A DNA stretch of 64,000 bases. Origin: Martelella sp. HB161492. GTDB taxonomy: Bacteria > Pseudomonadota > Alphaproteobacteria > Rhizobiales > Rhizobiaceae. Made by a program: the position numbers and the translations under genes. Positions 9,972 through 19,920 of this stretch are shown here, piece after piece. The notes below the pieces were generated by a model. It did no database searches, was not told the DNA's origin, and was given only the letters and a program-made list of their open reading frames with translations. How positions within the stretch are numbered: position 1 is the stretch's first letter; each line of letters starts with the position of its first letter. Where the stretch lies: contig NZ_JAATVV010000006.1 in assembly GCF_013184775.1 (NCBI RefSeq), positions 124,001 through 188,000 on the forward strand. Reading direction: 5' to 3'.

Positions 9972-10697
9972 ATGCCAACTTCGCCACTTCAAAACAACCG
10001 ACATCGTCACCTGTCCGCTGATCGTCTGCCCACCGCCGAACTGCCCGTCGAAGACGTCAGACGCGCTCGCGCCTGCCAGACTTTCCGGTCCAGCGAGCTC
10101 AGAAGTGAATGGGTTGATGCGCGCTTGCCCAAGCTCAAGCAGGAAGAGGAAGCGAAGTATAAAGATGAACCTTCGCACGAGCAGAGAGAGCATCTCATGT
10201 CTCTGAGTGAGCACATCAACCGGCGCAACGAATCCCTTCGCTTCGAGCTCCTCGAGAAGAAGAGCGGGATCGACAATTCCGCCAAGCTATTGCCCCGAGA
10301 CCTCGCTCGCGAATATTCGCGTCTCGGCAGGCCGGCACTGTCTCGGTTCACCTCGGTCGATACCGCCACGGATAAGCTTGAGAAATCAAAATCGCCGCTT
10401 CCTGCGCACCCCTTAACGCTTGCATACAGGACAGATTTACTGCTTGGCTCCATATTCCATCGCTTTGCGCGACGTCAGGAAGACAAGGCGCTTGATAAAC
10501 AAGACATTCGCGATGATCTTGCGGCTCACTCCCATGACATTTACCGCATATATGATGCACTTGAGCAGGACAGTTGGGACTTGCAGAACCTTGTTTTCAG
10601 CGCGATCGAGAAAGACATCGAGTCGTCTCTCATGGCTCTTTATTGCGTGAGAGAGAAAGTGACGTGCAAAGAGTCGGCAAAACTGAATGAATCATGA
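9972..10697 (+). CDS. Hypothetical 241-aa soluble helical protein
   Basis: I do not recognise this protein. It is highly charged (many K, E, R, D), predicted soluble and mostly helical, with no signal peptide or membrane segment. The first 25 residues are polar and proline-containing. It is likely real because AGGGA stands 8 nt before the ATG, an AT-rich promoter-like tract precedes it, and a long imperfect hairpin follows it. Codon use is less GC-extreme than its neighbours, hinting at horizontal origin. It sits between the autotransporter and TpsB genes, so a role in that surface locus is possible but unsupported. Confidence 0.6.
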   Translation: MPTSPLQNNRHRHLSADRLPTAELPVEDVRRARACQTFRSSELRSEWVDARLPKLKQEEEAKYKDEPSHEQREHLMSLSEHINRRNESLRFELLEKKSGIDNSAKLLPRDLAREYSRLGRPALSRFTSVDTATDKLEKSKSPLPAHPLTLAYRTDLLLGSIFHRFARRQEDKALDKQDIRDDLAAHSHDIYRIYDALEQDSWDLQNLVFSAIEKDIESSLMALYCVREKVTCKESAKLNES

Positions 10698-10703
10698 TCG
10701 GAT

Positions 10704-10751
10704 GCCCGTCTGCGGCATTGCAAGGTTGATCTTGCATTTGCCGCAGCGGGC
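10704..10751. terminator. Long imperfect hairpin after the 241-aa gene
   Basis: The left arm at 10704-10724 (GCCCGTCTGCGGCATTGCAAG region) and the right arm at 10731-10751 pair over about 19 bp with small bulges around a 6-nt loop. It begins 6 bp after the stop. No T-run follows on the plus strand, so it may act as a factor-assisted or bidirectional terminator. Confidence 0.55.
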
Positions 10752-10829
10752 GACGGGATGACAATCCCGGCCGAAATGCCCCGGCTGAAAGCTCCGCCAT
10801 CGCTTTACGCTGAGGCCACTATCCGCAAT

Positions 10830-10860
10830 GCATCGCATGATTTTCGAGCCGATGCGCTAG
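10830..10860 (+). repeat. Palindromic mosaic repeat, fragment R4
   Basis: About 31 bp matching the end of R3: GATTTTCGAGCCGATGCGCTAG is shared except for one flank base. Only the terminal half-module is present. Its CTAG end supplies the TAG stop codon of the TpsB gene on the minus strand (10857-10859). Confidence 0.7.
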
Positions 10861-12674
10861 AACCGGCCGGTGATCGCGGCCTGGAGGTTCCAGTTGCCGG
10901 CTTGGGTGACACCTGCGTCATGCAAGGCAACACCGGCGATGAAATTGACCGTCAGGCTGTTGCCGAGCCGGTAGTCGAAGCCGGCGCCAATGCCGGACAG
11001 CGTTGCCGTGTCGCCGCTATCGTGATCGACCCCGAAACCGATATCGGCAAAGGCATATGGCGAGAGATTGTCGGCCAGGGCGGGCAAGCTTTCAGGCAGA
11101 TGTCCCGCGAGCGGCGCGATCGAAGGCAGCCGCAATTCGTTGCGCCAGATGAAACCGCTATCGACGCTGACATCGTCGTAATTATAGCCACGCACCGCAT
11201 AGCGGCCGCCAAGCGAGATCCGTTCCGTATCGGGCAGCGGCACGCCGGACAGCGTTGCCGACAGCGCGGAAATCCAGGATAGGCGCGCCGGCAGCGGCAT
11301 GGCATGCTCGATGTCGGCAGCGAGATAGGCATAGGTCACGCTGTCGACGCGGCCGTTGGAGAATGTCTGCCAGGTTGTGGCGGCATTGCCCTGCAGCACA
11401 CCACCAGGATTGGCCCTGATGCTGACATCCACGGCCGTCTGCCCGAGAGGATCAGAAAAGGCATTGTTCCAGCCGAGTACGAGCTGAAACAGATCTGCCG
11501 CGCCGTCGCCGACGGCCACGTCGTCAAAATAGGTTGTGCGTTCGAGGCGCTTCAGTTCGACGCCGCCATAGATATCGCCCCAATAGTGACCTGGCGCGAA
11601 ATTGGAAATCGCCGATCGATAGATCACCGGCAGTTCATAGGTTGTGTTCTCGAAGTCGAAATAGCTGTTGGCCTGCTGGCGGGTGGCGACGAAGGATGGT
11701 GCGATTTCAAGGCTCTGGCGGGAAAGGATCGGGATCGTCAGCCGTCCGGCCTGACTGACGTAGTCAGGATAGGCTCCCTTTGTCGGGAAGATGATCGATG
11801 GATCGCTCCACACCTCGTCGCTGGTGGTCAGCTGGTAGGAGAGGAAGGCACCGGTCGGTCCGGGCAGGCGGGCATTGCCGCCGATATAGAACCGGTCCCG
11901 CCCGGTATCGGCAGAGCCGGAATTCGACCAGCCGCCATAGACCTGCCAGGGCTTGCCGGGCGTAACCGTGACAGTCAGATCGCTTTCGCCGGTCTCTTCG
12001 CCCGGACGGAACATGCCCGATGCCCGGCGATAGGGCGAGCGGTTCAGCCAGACAAGGTCCTCGTTGAGTGCCCGGGCGTCGATCTGCCCGCCCTTTTCGA
12101 CCCGAAGATCGGCGGCGATCGCTACCGCTTCGTCGGGTGTGACGCCGTTGACGGTCACCGTGCCGGCCTTGAACTCGATGATCCGCACCTGCAGCACGCC
12201 ACCGGTGATTTCCTGAGGCGGCAGCGTCACCGAAACGAAGGGGAAGCCTGCTTGCCGATAGATCCGTGCAATCGCTGCCTGAACCTCGCTTGCGAGCGCC
12301 AGCGACAGCGGATGCGCGAGAAGCGGCTGAAGTGCGGCGGATAGCGCCTGCGCGTCGATGCCGACCGGCGCGCCGGTGATCCCTGGCGGCGGCGCTTCGG
12401 CAACCGGCTCGTCCTGGCCGATCAGGTGCACGCCATGAAGGTCGACGCCAAGTGGCGTGCTATCCTCCGTGCCGAAATCCTGGGCGCCGATATCCAGTGT
12501 CACAGGCTCGTCCGGTGCGCGTTCCGGCAGATTGCGCTCCAGCGCCTGCTGGGCGAAGGCCGGCGCACTGCTCAGGACGACGACACAGGCGAGCAGCGAA
12601 GCCGCCAGCATTTGCTGACGCGGCGCCGTTCGGGCGACAGACTGTCTTGGGGATGGCGATCTGATTGCTCTCAT
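10857..12674 (-). CDS. TpsB two-partner secretion outer-membrane transporter (FhaC/ShlB family)
   Basis: A 605-aa Omp85-superfamily pore that exports the TpsA protein encoded just upstream. The signal peptide is cleaved after AFA41. A periplasmic POTRA_2-type region (about residues 115-230; IARIYRQAGFPFVSVTLP, then GGVLQVRIIE) is followed by a beta-barrel. The barrel carries the family hallmark VRGY in loop 6 (GGRYAVRGYNYD) and ends in phenylalanine (ITGRF). Length is typical of FhaC/HecB/ShlB. The start ATG overlaps the tpsA stop by 4 bp, so translation is probably coupled. The stop codon TAG lies inside repeat fragment R4. Confidence 0.95.
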   Translation of the reverse strand: MRAIRSPSPRQSVARTAPRQQMLAASLLACVVVLSSAPAFAQQALERNLPERAPDEPVTLDIGAQDFGTEDSTPLGVDLHGVHLIGQDEPVAEAPPPGITGAPVGIDAQALSAALQPLLAHPLSLALASEVQAAIARIYRQAGFPFVSVTLPPQEITGGVLQVRIIEFKAGTVTVNGVTPDEAVAIAADLRVEKGGQIDARALNEDLVWLNRSPYRRASGMFRPGEETGESDLTVTVTPGKPWQVYGGWSNSGSADTGRDRFYIGGNARLPGPTGAFLSYQLTTSDEVWSDPSIIFPTKGAYPDYVSQAGRLTIPILSRQSLEIAPSFVATRQQANSYFDFENTTYELPVIYRSAISNFAPGHYWGDIYGGVELKRLERTTYFDDVAVGDGAADLFQLVLGWNNAFSDPLGQTAVDVSIRANPGGVLQGNAATTWQTFSNGRVDSVTYAYLAADIEHAMPLPARLSWISALSATLSGVPLPDTERISLGGRYAVRGYNYDDVSVDSGFIWRNELRLPSIAPLAGHLPESLPALADNLSPYAFADIGFGVDHDSGDTATLSGIGAGFDYRLGNSLTVNFIAGVALHDAGVTQAGNWNLQAAITGRF

Positions 12675-15600
12675 TGGTCTATCACCGCGCTCAGCCAGTT
12701 TCCGTAGGAGCGAATGCAGGGAGTGGCGCCGGACTGTTCGCCGATTTGGGATGGCACCTCGCAGAGCCGGCTATCACGCTCAGGCTCATTGAGTTCAAGG
12801 GCCGGCAGGTCGCGCTCGAACACAGCAATATGGCCCGGAATCGGCTTGTCTTCGTCATTGACCGCGGCGCCACTGGTGACGGCCAGTGTGCCGTCGGTGA
12901 AATGGATGACGTAATTTTCTGTCGCCGCCAGTGTGCCTTGCGTGATGGCATAGAGGCCCGTGGCCGAGACCGAACTTGCCGTCGTCGCAAGCCCGCCGGA
13001 AAACAGCGTGGCGTCGTCACCTGCAACAAGACCCTCGTAGCTGTAAGTCAAGAGCGGCACGGCATCACCTTCTGCCATCTGCTGATTGGCGGCGGCAACC
13101 TCCAGCGTGGCAGCGGTGATATCGGCGTTGGCCGAAGCGATGGCGGCGATGGTGTAGTTGGCTGCATCTGCGCCCGAAAGGGCGATCGCCGAAACATTGA
13201 CCGTCTTGCCCGTGCCGGCATTCTTGTCGGTAAAGGCGTAGCTTGCACCATCGACCGATACCGTATCGCCCGCGATCACGCCAACGAGGCTGATGGCGCC
13301 GGTTGCATCCGTGGTACCGTCATAGATCTTGTCATTGGCAGTGGCGCTGGCCGTCAGCATCTTGGCGGTGATATCGGCGCTGGCCGAAGCGGTGGCGGCG
13401 ATGGTGTAGTTGCCGGCATCCGCGCCCGAAAGGCCGATCGACGAGACATTGACCGTCTTGCCCGTGCCGACATTCCTGTCGGTAAAGGCATAGGTGCCAT
13501 CTGCCGAAACCGTGTCGCCGAGGATGACGCCGGAAAGCGTGAGGCTGCCGGTGGCATCCGTGGTGCCGTCATAGACCTTGTCATTGGCGCTCGCGCTCAC
13601 GGTTAGCGTCTTCGCCGTGATGGCCGCCGTGGTCGAAGCGGTCGTGACGATGGTGTAGTTGCCGGCATCGGCGCCCGAAAGGGCGATCGACGAGACATTG
13701 ACCGTCTTGCCCGTGCCGACATTCCTGTCGGTAAAGGCATAGGTGCCATCTGCCGAAACCGTGTCGCCGAGGATGACGCCGGAAAGCGTGAGGCTGCCGG
13801 TCGCATCCGTCGTGCCGTCATAGACCTTGTCATTGGCGCTTGCGCTCACGGTCAGCGTCTTCGCCGTGATGGCCGCCGTGGTCGAGGCCGTCGTGACGAT
13901 GGTGTAGTTGCCGGCGTCCGCACCCGAAAGGGCGATCGCCGAAACATTGACCGTCTTGCCCGTACCGGCATTCTTGTCGGTAAAGGCATAGGTGCCATCT
14001 GCCGAAACCGTGTCGCCGAGGATGACGCCGGAAAGCGTCAGGCTGCCGGTTGCATCCGTCGTGCCGTCATAGACCTTGTCATTGGCGCTTGCGCTCACGG
14101 TCAGCGTCTTTGCCGTGACGGTGAGGGTTCCAGAAACGAAGGTGATGTCGTAGCCGGTCTGGGTGGAATAGATCCCGTCAAGGCCGAGAGCGCTTGCCGA
14201 ATAGGTGCCGACATTCTTCGAATTCGCGGTGTAATAGGCCGTGCCGAGCACTTCGGATGTGTCGTAGCCCGGATTGCTGTAGGTCAGCCCGCCGACATCG
14301 CCCGAAACCGTGCTGCCGTCATAGACCTTGGTGCTGGAACCGCCGGTGATGGTGAGCGCGGTGAGGTAGCTACGCAAGAGCGGCGTGGTCGAGCCGTCAT
14401 AGATGCGCCAGACCCTGCCCGTGCCGCCCTCGTCATCGATGTCGAAGCCGAGCGCGGCATAGGTCGCAAGGCTCGTCATTTCCGCGGTGCTGGCGGCCAG
14501 GACATTGGTGAGTGTCGCCGCGCCTGTATTGTCGCCAATGGCAACGGCCACACCGGTCGCCCCGGCATTCCAGACGCCGCCCGAAATCGCGGTTCCCGAG
14601 CCGGAGGCCTTGCCGATCAGCCCGCCGGCGAGCGTGCCGGAAAGCGCCCCGGAAGCATAGGAGGTGGTGATCGTCACATCATTATAGGCCTCGCCGACGA
14701 GCCCGCCGACAGTGCTGTTGCCGACGGAAGAGGTCACATCCGATGCCGAATAGGAATTGGTGATCGAAAAACCGGAACCTACTCCCACCAGGCCGCCGAG
14801 GGTGACGCTACTTGGATCGGACCGGCCCTCATAGGAAACCGCGCCGCTGGCATAGACCTCCGACAGGCTTGCCGAACCGCTGATCGCGCCGACAAGGCCG
14901 CCGGCGACGCCAAAATACAACCCCGTGCCAACCCTTGTGGTCACGTCGCCCGTGGCGAATGACCGGCTGATCGTCAGCGTTCCGCCGCTCTCGCCCAGAA
15001 GGCCGCCGACCAAGGAGAGAGAGGTGACGTCGCCGGAGGCGGAGGAGCCGGTAATGGTGAGGTCGCCGCCGTTATAGCCGACCAGACCACCGGCGTCACT
15101 GCCTGAGAGGATATCGATCGTCACGTCCGAACTGGAACCGGTGATGGTGGCGCGCGTGCCCGCGTTCACGGCGCCGACAAGTCCGCCGACGTTCTGGCCG
15201 ACGCCGGTCAGGGTGATCGTCCCGCTGACGGAGACATTGGTGATGGCGTGGTTGATGGATGCCGTGCCGGAGATCAAGCCGACGAGAAGGCCGGAACCCG
15301 ACGCACTGATGGCAGTCCTCGTCGCATTGGTGAGGGTGAGATCGTGGATCGCCACATCCGAACCATGATCCGTAAAGGAACCGAAGAGACCTGAGCCCGC
15401 CAGAACCAGCCCGTCGATCGTGTGGCCGGCGCCGTCGAAATTGCCGCCAAGCGTGGTTGCGGCAAAGCCCGTGCCGGCATTCCAGGCGGTGGTCGAGGTG
15501 GCATCGATGTCGTTGGCGAGCACATAATTGGCGCCGGTCGCCGTGCCGGCGATGACCGAGGCGACGCCCTGCAGGCCATAGACGTCGAAGAGCTGATAGG

Positions 15601-18600
15601 GGTTCGCCACCGTGCCGTCGCCGCCGAGCGCGCGGACGAAGGTGCCGCCCGTAAGGCGGAAATCCGTGGCGGCGAAGCTGGGCAGGGTCGCGCCGATCTG
15701 CGACCATGTTCCGCCGGCAAGCGTGAAGGTGCCGACATTCACGGCGCCGGTCACATTGACAGCGCCGGTGGCATTGAGGGTGATAGCGCCGGACGTCGCC
15801 GTGACCGCGCCATCGACGGCGATATCGCCGGCGGTCGTCTTGAGCGTCAGCGCTGCGGCATCGCTCCAGGAAAGCCCGCCGTCAACCGTCAGGTCACCGG
15901 CGGCGGTGAGCGTGACTGTGCCGCTGACCGCGTAGCTGCCCGTGCCCGAAAGCATCAGCAGCCCGCCCGAGGTGAGGTTGCGGTCGAGCGAATAGGTGGA
16001 GGCGGTATCGATATAGAGGCCGTAGTCGGTCGATGTCAGCTGCGTTGCGGCGGGGTGGATGAAGGCGAGATCGGTGTCGCTGTAGGAACCGAGCGTGGCG
16101 ACGAGATTGGCGATGGTGCCGGTAAGCGAGGACGCTCCCGTGACGAGATCAAGCGACGTGCCATAGATATCGAGCCCGCTCACACCGGTCGCGGTGACGC
16201 TGTCGCCAAAGGCAGCACCATCAATGCCTGCGCCATCGAGAAAAGCAAGCGAGCCGGAAGACGTAACTGTTCCGGCCGGCCTCAGAATGTAATAGTAGCC
16301 GTTGGCGCCGGTACTTGCCGTGCCGATCAGGCTGCCGCCGGAGATTGCGCTGACATCGATGCCGGCCAGCGCCGTCGTGCCGCCGTCACTATAGGCGATG
16401 CCCGAGACGGCGACCGGTGTCGTGGCATATTGCGCGGTGAGATAGGGGTAGAGGTTGGCCCCCGTTCCCCAGATCGCCGATGAGAAGCCGCTGGGCAAAG
16501 CGCCCTGGAGCTGGGCCGTGGTCCGGCCGGTAACGCCGCCGCTACCGCTGCCAATGCCGTTGGTGCGCCCGGTGGTGCCGGTATCGAACCAGGAATTGGT
16601 GATGCCGGAGGCCGCGCCGGCATTAGAGCCGACGAGACCGCCCACCTGCGTGCCGCCGGTCACATAGCCGGTCGCATATGTACTGGTGATGGTGCCCGAC
16701 GAATAGTTCTGGCCAACCAGTCCACCTGCCGAAGCGCCGCCGGAAAGGCCGGTCACGCGCCCGCTCGCATAGGCATTGGAGATCGCGCCGGCCGACATTC
16801 CGATCAGACCACCCACCGAACTGGTCCCGGTTACGCTTGCACTGGAGCTGACCTGATCGACCGTGGTACCTGCCGTGATCTGTCCTGCCAGTCCGCCCAG
16901 CGCCGTGGAGCCTGCAGACGCCAGAACCGTTCCCGAAGAATACGAACCGGTCAGGCTCCCGGTGTTAAGACTTCCGACCACGAGACCGGAATAGCCGTAG
17001 CTAGCAGTGACCGCACCGTCGACGCTGATGCCTGATATCACGGTTCCGGTGTGCGCATAGCCAACCAGTGCGGCGACATAGCTGCGCCCGGTCACATTTG
17101 CATTTGTCAGTTCTGTATTGACCAGTCGGGCGCCGCTGGCGGCGGCGAAAAGCGCGACATAGGCCGAAGAACCACGCGCGATCATCAGGCCATTGATCTG
17201 AAGGTCATTCCCGTCGAGGCTTCCCGCAAAGGGCGTCGCGCCACTGCCAACCGGTGAGAACCCGGCGGAACCCCAGACATCGCCATAATAGCCGCCACTA
17301 TTGGCGGTGAAGGCGCTGGTCATGTCGATATCCGCACCGAGCGTGTAATCGGCGGTCAGATTCAGCGCCATTAGCTGCAGGGCGTGCGGGGTATAGATCA
17401 CGGTCGAATATTCTGATTGCAGCATCGGCCGGGTTTGACCGGCAATCATCACCCAGGTGTTGGTAAAGTCGAAGCCGGAATAGCTGGCGGATGAATAGGC
17501 ATTGGCATTGGTGATCGCGCTGCCGGCATAACTTGTGCTCTGGCCGGTCGAATCAACATCCCAATACGCATTCGTTGCTGTCACTGCGCCGGCATAGGCC
17601 GCACCGCCGACCAGGCCGCCGACATTGGTCGTGCCGCTGACATTGCCGCTGGCATAGACATTGGTGAGCGTGCCGCCCTGATAGGTGCTGCCGACCAGGC
17701 CGCCGACATAATCCTCAGTGCCGGTGACTGCCCCGGTTGCATAGGAATTTGTAATGGTGGCGGCGCGCAGGCGCCCGACCAGGCCGCCGACCTCGCCGAA
17801 GCCGGTCACTGTTGCCGCCGAGGACGAGCCGGAAATGGTGGTCTGGTCGTCCCAGCCGATCAGACCGCCGACCTGGCCGCCGCTTCCAACAGAGGTGACT
17901 CTGCCGGTCACGTGGATATTGCGGACATACGCGGACGGGTTGAGCCGGTAGGCGAGAGCGCCGGCACTGCCGCCACTCACGATCAGGACGTTGGAGAGGG
18001 TAAAATCCCGGAAGGCCCCGGAGGTCGATGAAAACATCCCGACAGAGCTGGAGGATGTTCGATTGCTCGTCAACCCGTCAATTGCGTGATTGAAGCCGGC
18101 AAGAACACCGGAAAAGCCACCAATCGGGTCCCATCCCTCACCGCTGTTCCAGTTTGCCGTCGCCGAAGCATCAATGTCATTGCCAAGGGCGTAATAGCCG
18201 CTGCCGGTGATCGCCTGCAGCTCGCTGACATCATGAATCAGCGTATAGGCCTGACCATTGACCGAGAAGCTGGCGTTCGCCCCCGACAGGGTAACGCGGG
18301 CGCCATCATTGAGGCTGTAATCGCTCCCCGTTACAAGCGCCAGACCGGCGCTTGTGCCGGTGGCGGTGATATCCGCGTTGATCTGGATGCTGCCAGCGGC
18401 ATCCAATGTCAGAACGGTGTCGGCACCCCAGGAAATTGCGGCATCGACAGTGATGTCGCCAGACTGGCTGCCACTGGTTCCCGTTGAAACCGTGACGCCT
18501 GTTGTCGCCAGTGCGTTGGTGAGCGTGGTGACATTGATCACCGTATTGTTGGCCGCCGCGGTGAAGCCCACGCCGGTATCGGCAGCGTCGGAAATCGTCA

Positions 18601-19834
18601 CGTTATACGGATCGATCAGCCAGTTGCCCGCCGTACCGCTTTCGGAGAGCGTATTGACGAGAGCCGTATCGCCAATATCGACATGGCTGCCGGACGTCTC
18701 GACACTCCCGCCTGTTCCGCCCGTGCCACCTTGCGCCAGAATGCTGCCGGAAAACGAAATGGTTCCATCGGCCACCGCCGTGACCGTGCCGCCCTTGGTG
18801 CCGCCCGCTTCCGCCGAGGCGTCGATCGTGCCGGAAATTTCGACCGTGCCGCCGGTGATCGCGACATCGCCGCCTTCGGTCGGCTTGCGGTAGGGGATGG
18901 GGACATTGGCGAGGTCGACGCCGGCCGCCGCCTTGCGCGCCACGACCTTGCCCGTCACCTTGACCGTGCCCTTGTTGCCGGCTGTCAGGAAGATGCGGCC
19001 GCTCGATTTCGTCACACCGGTTGCCTTGATCACGCTGTCCGTATTGCCCGCAAGCGCATAGACATTGCCGCCATTGGCGCGGATCTCGGCATTTGCTGCC
19101 TTGATGGTGCCGGTATTGACCGCTTCGGTATCCTCGCCGCCAAGCTCGACCGAAAGCAGGCCATTCTCGTCGGCCTTGTCCTTCATCAGCACCTGGTATC
19201 CGGCCGCAAGCGCCGCCGTGCCGTTCGGCGCCTCCAGCGTTCCGGTGTTCTCGACGCGGCGGGCGATCAGCGCGATGTCGCCTTGCGCGGAATGGATGGT
19301 TCCGGCGTTGACCACCTCGGCGGCGCTGGAGCCGGAGAAGGTCATGGATCCGCCATCGAGGAAGTCGCTGTCGGAAAGGTCCTGGGTGGAGGCAGCAAAG
19401 GTGCCACCCGTTGCGATCATGCCGCCCGAGCCGACAACGATGCCGGCGGGGTTTACGAGGTAAAGACTGCCGGTTGCCGAGAGATTGCCGTCGATCGTTG
19501 ACGTCACATTGCCGGTGACCCGGTTCAGCGTCGCGCCGGAACCATTGTTGAACTGAACAATATTGCCGCTGCCGATCGAAAACCCGCCCCAGGACACGAT
19601 GCCGGCGTCAGAGGACTGGGTGACGGTCATGCTGGTGCCGGAGGCGGAAATCGAACCGCTGCCGGTTGTAAACGCGCCGCCGCTCGGCAGGGCTTCCTGC
19701 GCCAGGACCGAAACCGGAACGAGCGCTGTTGCAACGGATAACAGGGCAACAAGCCGCCGCATTGAAGAACGGCGAGCGCTGACCCCAGCCGTGCCTGATG
19801 AGCGAAGAGCGTTGCGAAGATACGCGCTAGACAT
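12671..19834 (-). CDS. TpsA: giant filamentous-haemagglutinin-type exoprotein with GLUG and YDG/MBG repeats
   Basis: A 2387-aa secreted adhesin. An extended signal peptide (1-45, cleavage VLA-QE) is followed by the TPS secretion domain (about 47-290) with the NRVTG and NPAG (128-131) motifs. The middle has two blocks of GLUG-type repeats (VGGLVG cores, roughly 640-1110 and 1590-1830). Four tandem YDG/MBG units of 83-84 aa cover 1908-2240, and a final MBG-type segment follows. Only two cysteines exist in the protein, Cys2358 and Cys2373, in the last 30 residues. It is read toward tpsB with a 4-bp overlap. AAGGGGGG precedes the ATG by 9 nt. It is likely exported by that TpsB and presented on the surface for adhesion or biofilm. 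Confidence 0.95.
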   Translation of the reverse strand: MSSAYLRNALRSSGTAGVSARRSSMRRLVALLSVATALVPVSVLAQEALPSGGAFTTGSGSISASGTSMTVTQSSDAGIVSWGGFSIGSGNIVQFNNGSGATLNRVTGNVTSTIDGNLSATGSLYLVNPAGIVVGSGGMIATGGTFAASTQDLSDSDFLDGGSMTFSGSSAAEVVNAGTIHSAQGDIALIARRVENTGTLEAPNGTAALAAGYQVLMKDKADENGLLSVELGGEDTEAVNTGTIKAANAEIRANGGNVYALAGNTDSVIKATGVTKSSGRIFLTAGNKGTVKVTGKVVARKAAAGVDLANVPIPYRKPTEGGDVAITGGTVEISGTIDASAEAGGTKGGTVTAVADGTISFSGSILAQGGTGGTGGSVETSGSHVDIGDTALVNTLSESGTAGNWLIDPYNVTISDAADTGVGFTAAANNTVINVTTLTNALATTGVTVSTGTSGSQSGDITVDAAISWGADTVLTLDAAGSIQINADITATGTSAGLALVTGSDYSLNDGARVTLSGANASFSVNGQAYTLIHDVSELQAITGSGYYALGNDIDASATANWNSGEGWDPIGGFSGVLAGFNHAIDGLTSNRTSSSSVGMFSSTSGAFRDFTLSNVLIVSGGSAGALAYRLNPSAYVRNIHVTGRVTSVGSGGQVGGLIGWDDQTTISGSSSAATVTGFGEVGGLVGRLRAATITNSYATGAVTGTEDYVGGLVGSTYQGGTLTNVYASGNVSGTTNVGGLVGGAAYAGAVTATNAYWDVDSTGQSTSYAGSAITNANAYSSASYSGFDFTNTWVMIAGQTRPMLQSEYSTVIYTPHALQLMALNLTADYTLGADIDMTSAFTANSGGYYGDVWGSAGFSPVGSGATPFAGSLDGNDLQINGLMIARGSSAYVALFAAASGARLVNTELTNANVTGRSYVAALVGYAHTGTVISGISVDGAVTASYGYSGLVVGSLNTGSLTGSYSSGTVLASAGSTALGGLAGQITAGTTVDQVSSSASVTGTSSVGGLIGMSAGAISNAYASGRVTGLSGGASAGGLVGQNYSSGTITSTYATGYVTGGTQVGGLVGSNAGAASGITNSWFDTGTTGRTNGIGSGSGGVTGRTTAQLQGALPSGFSSAIWGTGANLYPYLTAQYATTPVAVSGIAYSDGGTTALAGIDVSAISGGSLIGTASTGANGYYYILRPAGTVTSSGSLAFLDGAGIDGAAFGDSVTATGVSGLDIYGTSLDLVTGASSLTGTIANLVATLGSYSDTDLAFIHPAATQLTSTDYGLYIDTASTYSLDRNLTSGGLLMLSGTGSYAVSGTVTLTAAGDLTVDGGLSWSDAAALTLKTTAGDIAVDGAVTATSGAITLNATGAVNVTGAVNVGTFTLAGGTWSQIGATLPSFAATDFRLTGGTFVRALGGDGTVANPYQLFDVYGLQGVASVIAGTATGANYVLANDIDATSTTAWNAGTGFAATTLGGNFDGAGHTIDGLVLAGSGLFGSFTDHGSDVAIHDLTLTNATRTAISASGSGLLVGLISGTASINHAITNVSVSGTITLTGVGQNVGGLVGAVNAGTRATITGSSSDVTIDILSGSDAGGLVGYNGGDLTITGSSASGDVTSLSLVGGLLGESGGTLTISRSFATGDVTTRVGTGLYFGVAGGLVGAISGSASLSEVYASGAVSYEGRSDPSSVTLGGLVGVGSGFSITNSYSASDVTSSVGNSTVGGLVGEAYNDVTITTSYASGALSGTLAGGLIGKASGSGTAISGGVWNAGATGVAVAIGDNTGAATLTNVLAASTAEMTSLATYAALGFDIDDEGGTGRVWRIYDGSTTPLLRSYLTALTITGGSSTKVYDGSTVSGDVGGLTYSNPGYDTSEVLGTAYYTANSKNVGTYSASALGLDGIYSTQTGYDITFVSGTLTVTAKTLTVSASANDKVYDGTTDATGSLTLSGVILGDTVSADGTYAFTDKNAGTGKTVNVSAIALSGADAGNYTIVTTASTTAAITAKTLTVSASANDKVYDGTTDATGSLTLSGVILGDTVSADGTYAFTDRNVGTGKTVNVSSIALSGADAGNYTIVTTASTTAAITAKTLTVSASANDKVYDGTTDATGSLTLSGVILGDTVSADGTYAFTDRNVGTGKTVNVSSIGLSGADAGNYTIAATASASADITAKMLTASATANDKIYDGTTDATGAISLVGVIAGDTVSVDGASYAFTDKNAGTGKTVNVSAIALSGADAANYTIAAIASANADITAATLEVAAANQQMAEGDAVPLLTYSYEGLVAGDDATLFSGGLATTASSVSATGLYAITQGTLAATENYVIHFTDGTLAVTSGAAVNDEDKPIPGHIAVFERDLPALELNEPERDSRLCEVPSQIGEQSGATPCIRSYGNWLSAVIDQ
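13115..14113 (-). repeat. Four tandem ~249-bp coding repeats (YDG/MBG units) in tpsA
   Basis: The units begin at 14113, 13864, 13615 and 13366 (spacing 249, 249, 249; the last is 252 bp because of one extra Ser). Each encodes NDKVYDGTTDATG or NDKIYDGTTDATG, then GDTVS, then GADAGNYTI or a close variant. The first three are nearly identical in DNA, implying recent duplication or gene conversion; the fourth has diverged. Confidence 0.9.
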
Positions 19835-19920
19835 TCCGAATCAGCCCCCCTTATGCCAGGCGATCGGCCCGGCATCCCTTCGCTCTGTATAATGTTTGTC
19901 TGGAGAGGCGATCCACTTAC

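Noticed and set aside
11304-12344. 346-codon plus-strand open frame
   Set aside because: Antisense to tpsB; no start signal and no recognisable motif.
13115-14113. CRISPR-like regular repeats
   Set aside because: The 249-bp units are in frame within tpsA and encode YDG domains; no short repeat/spacer structure.
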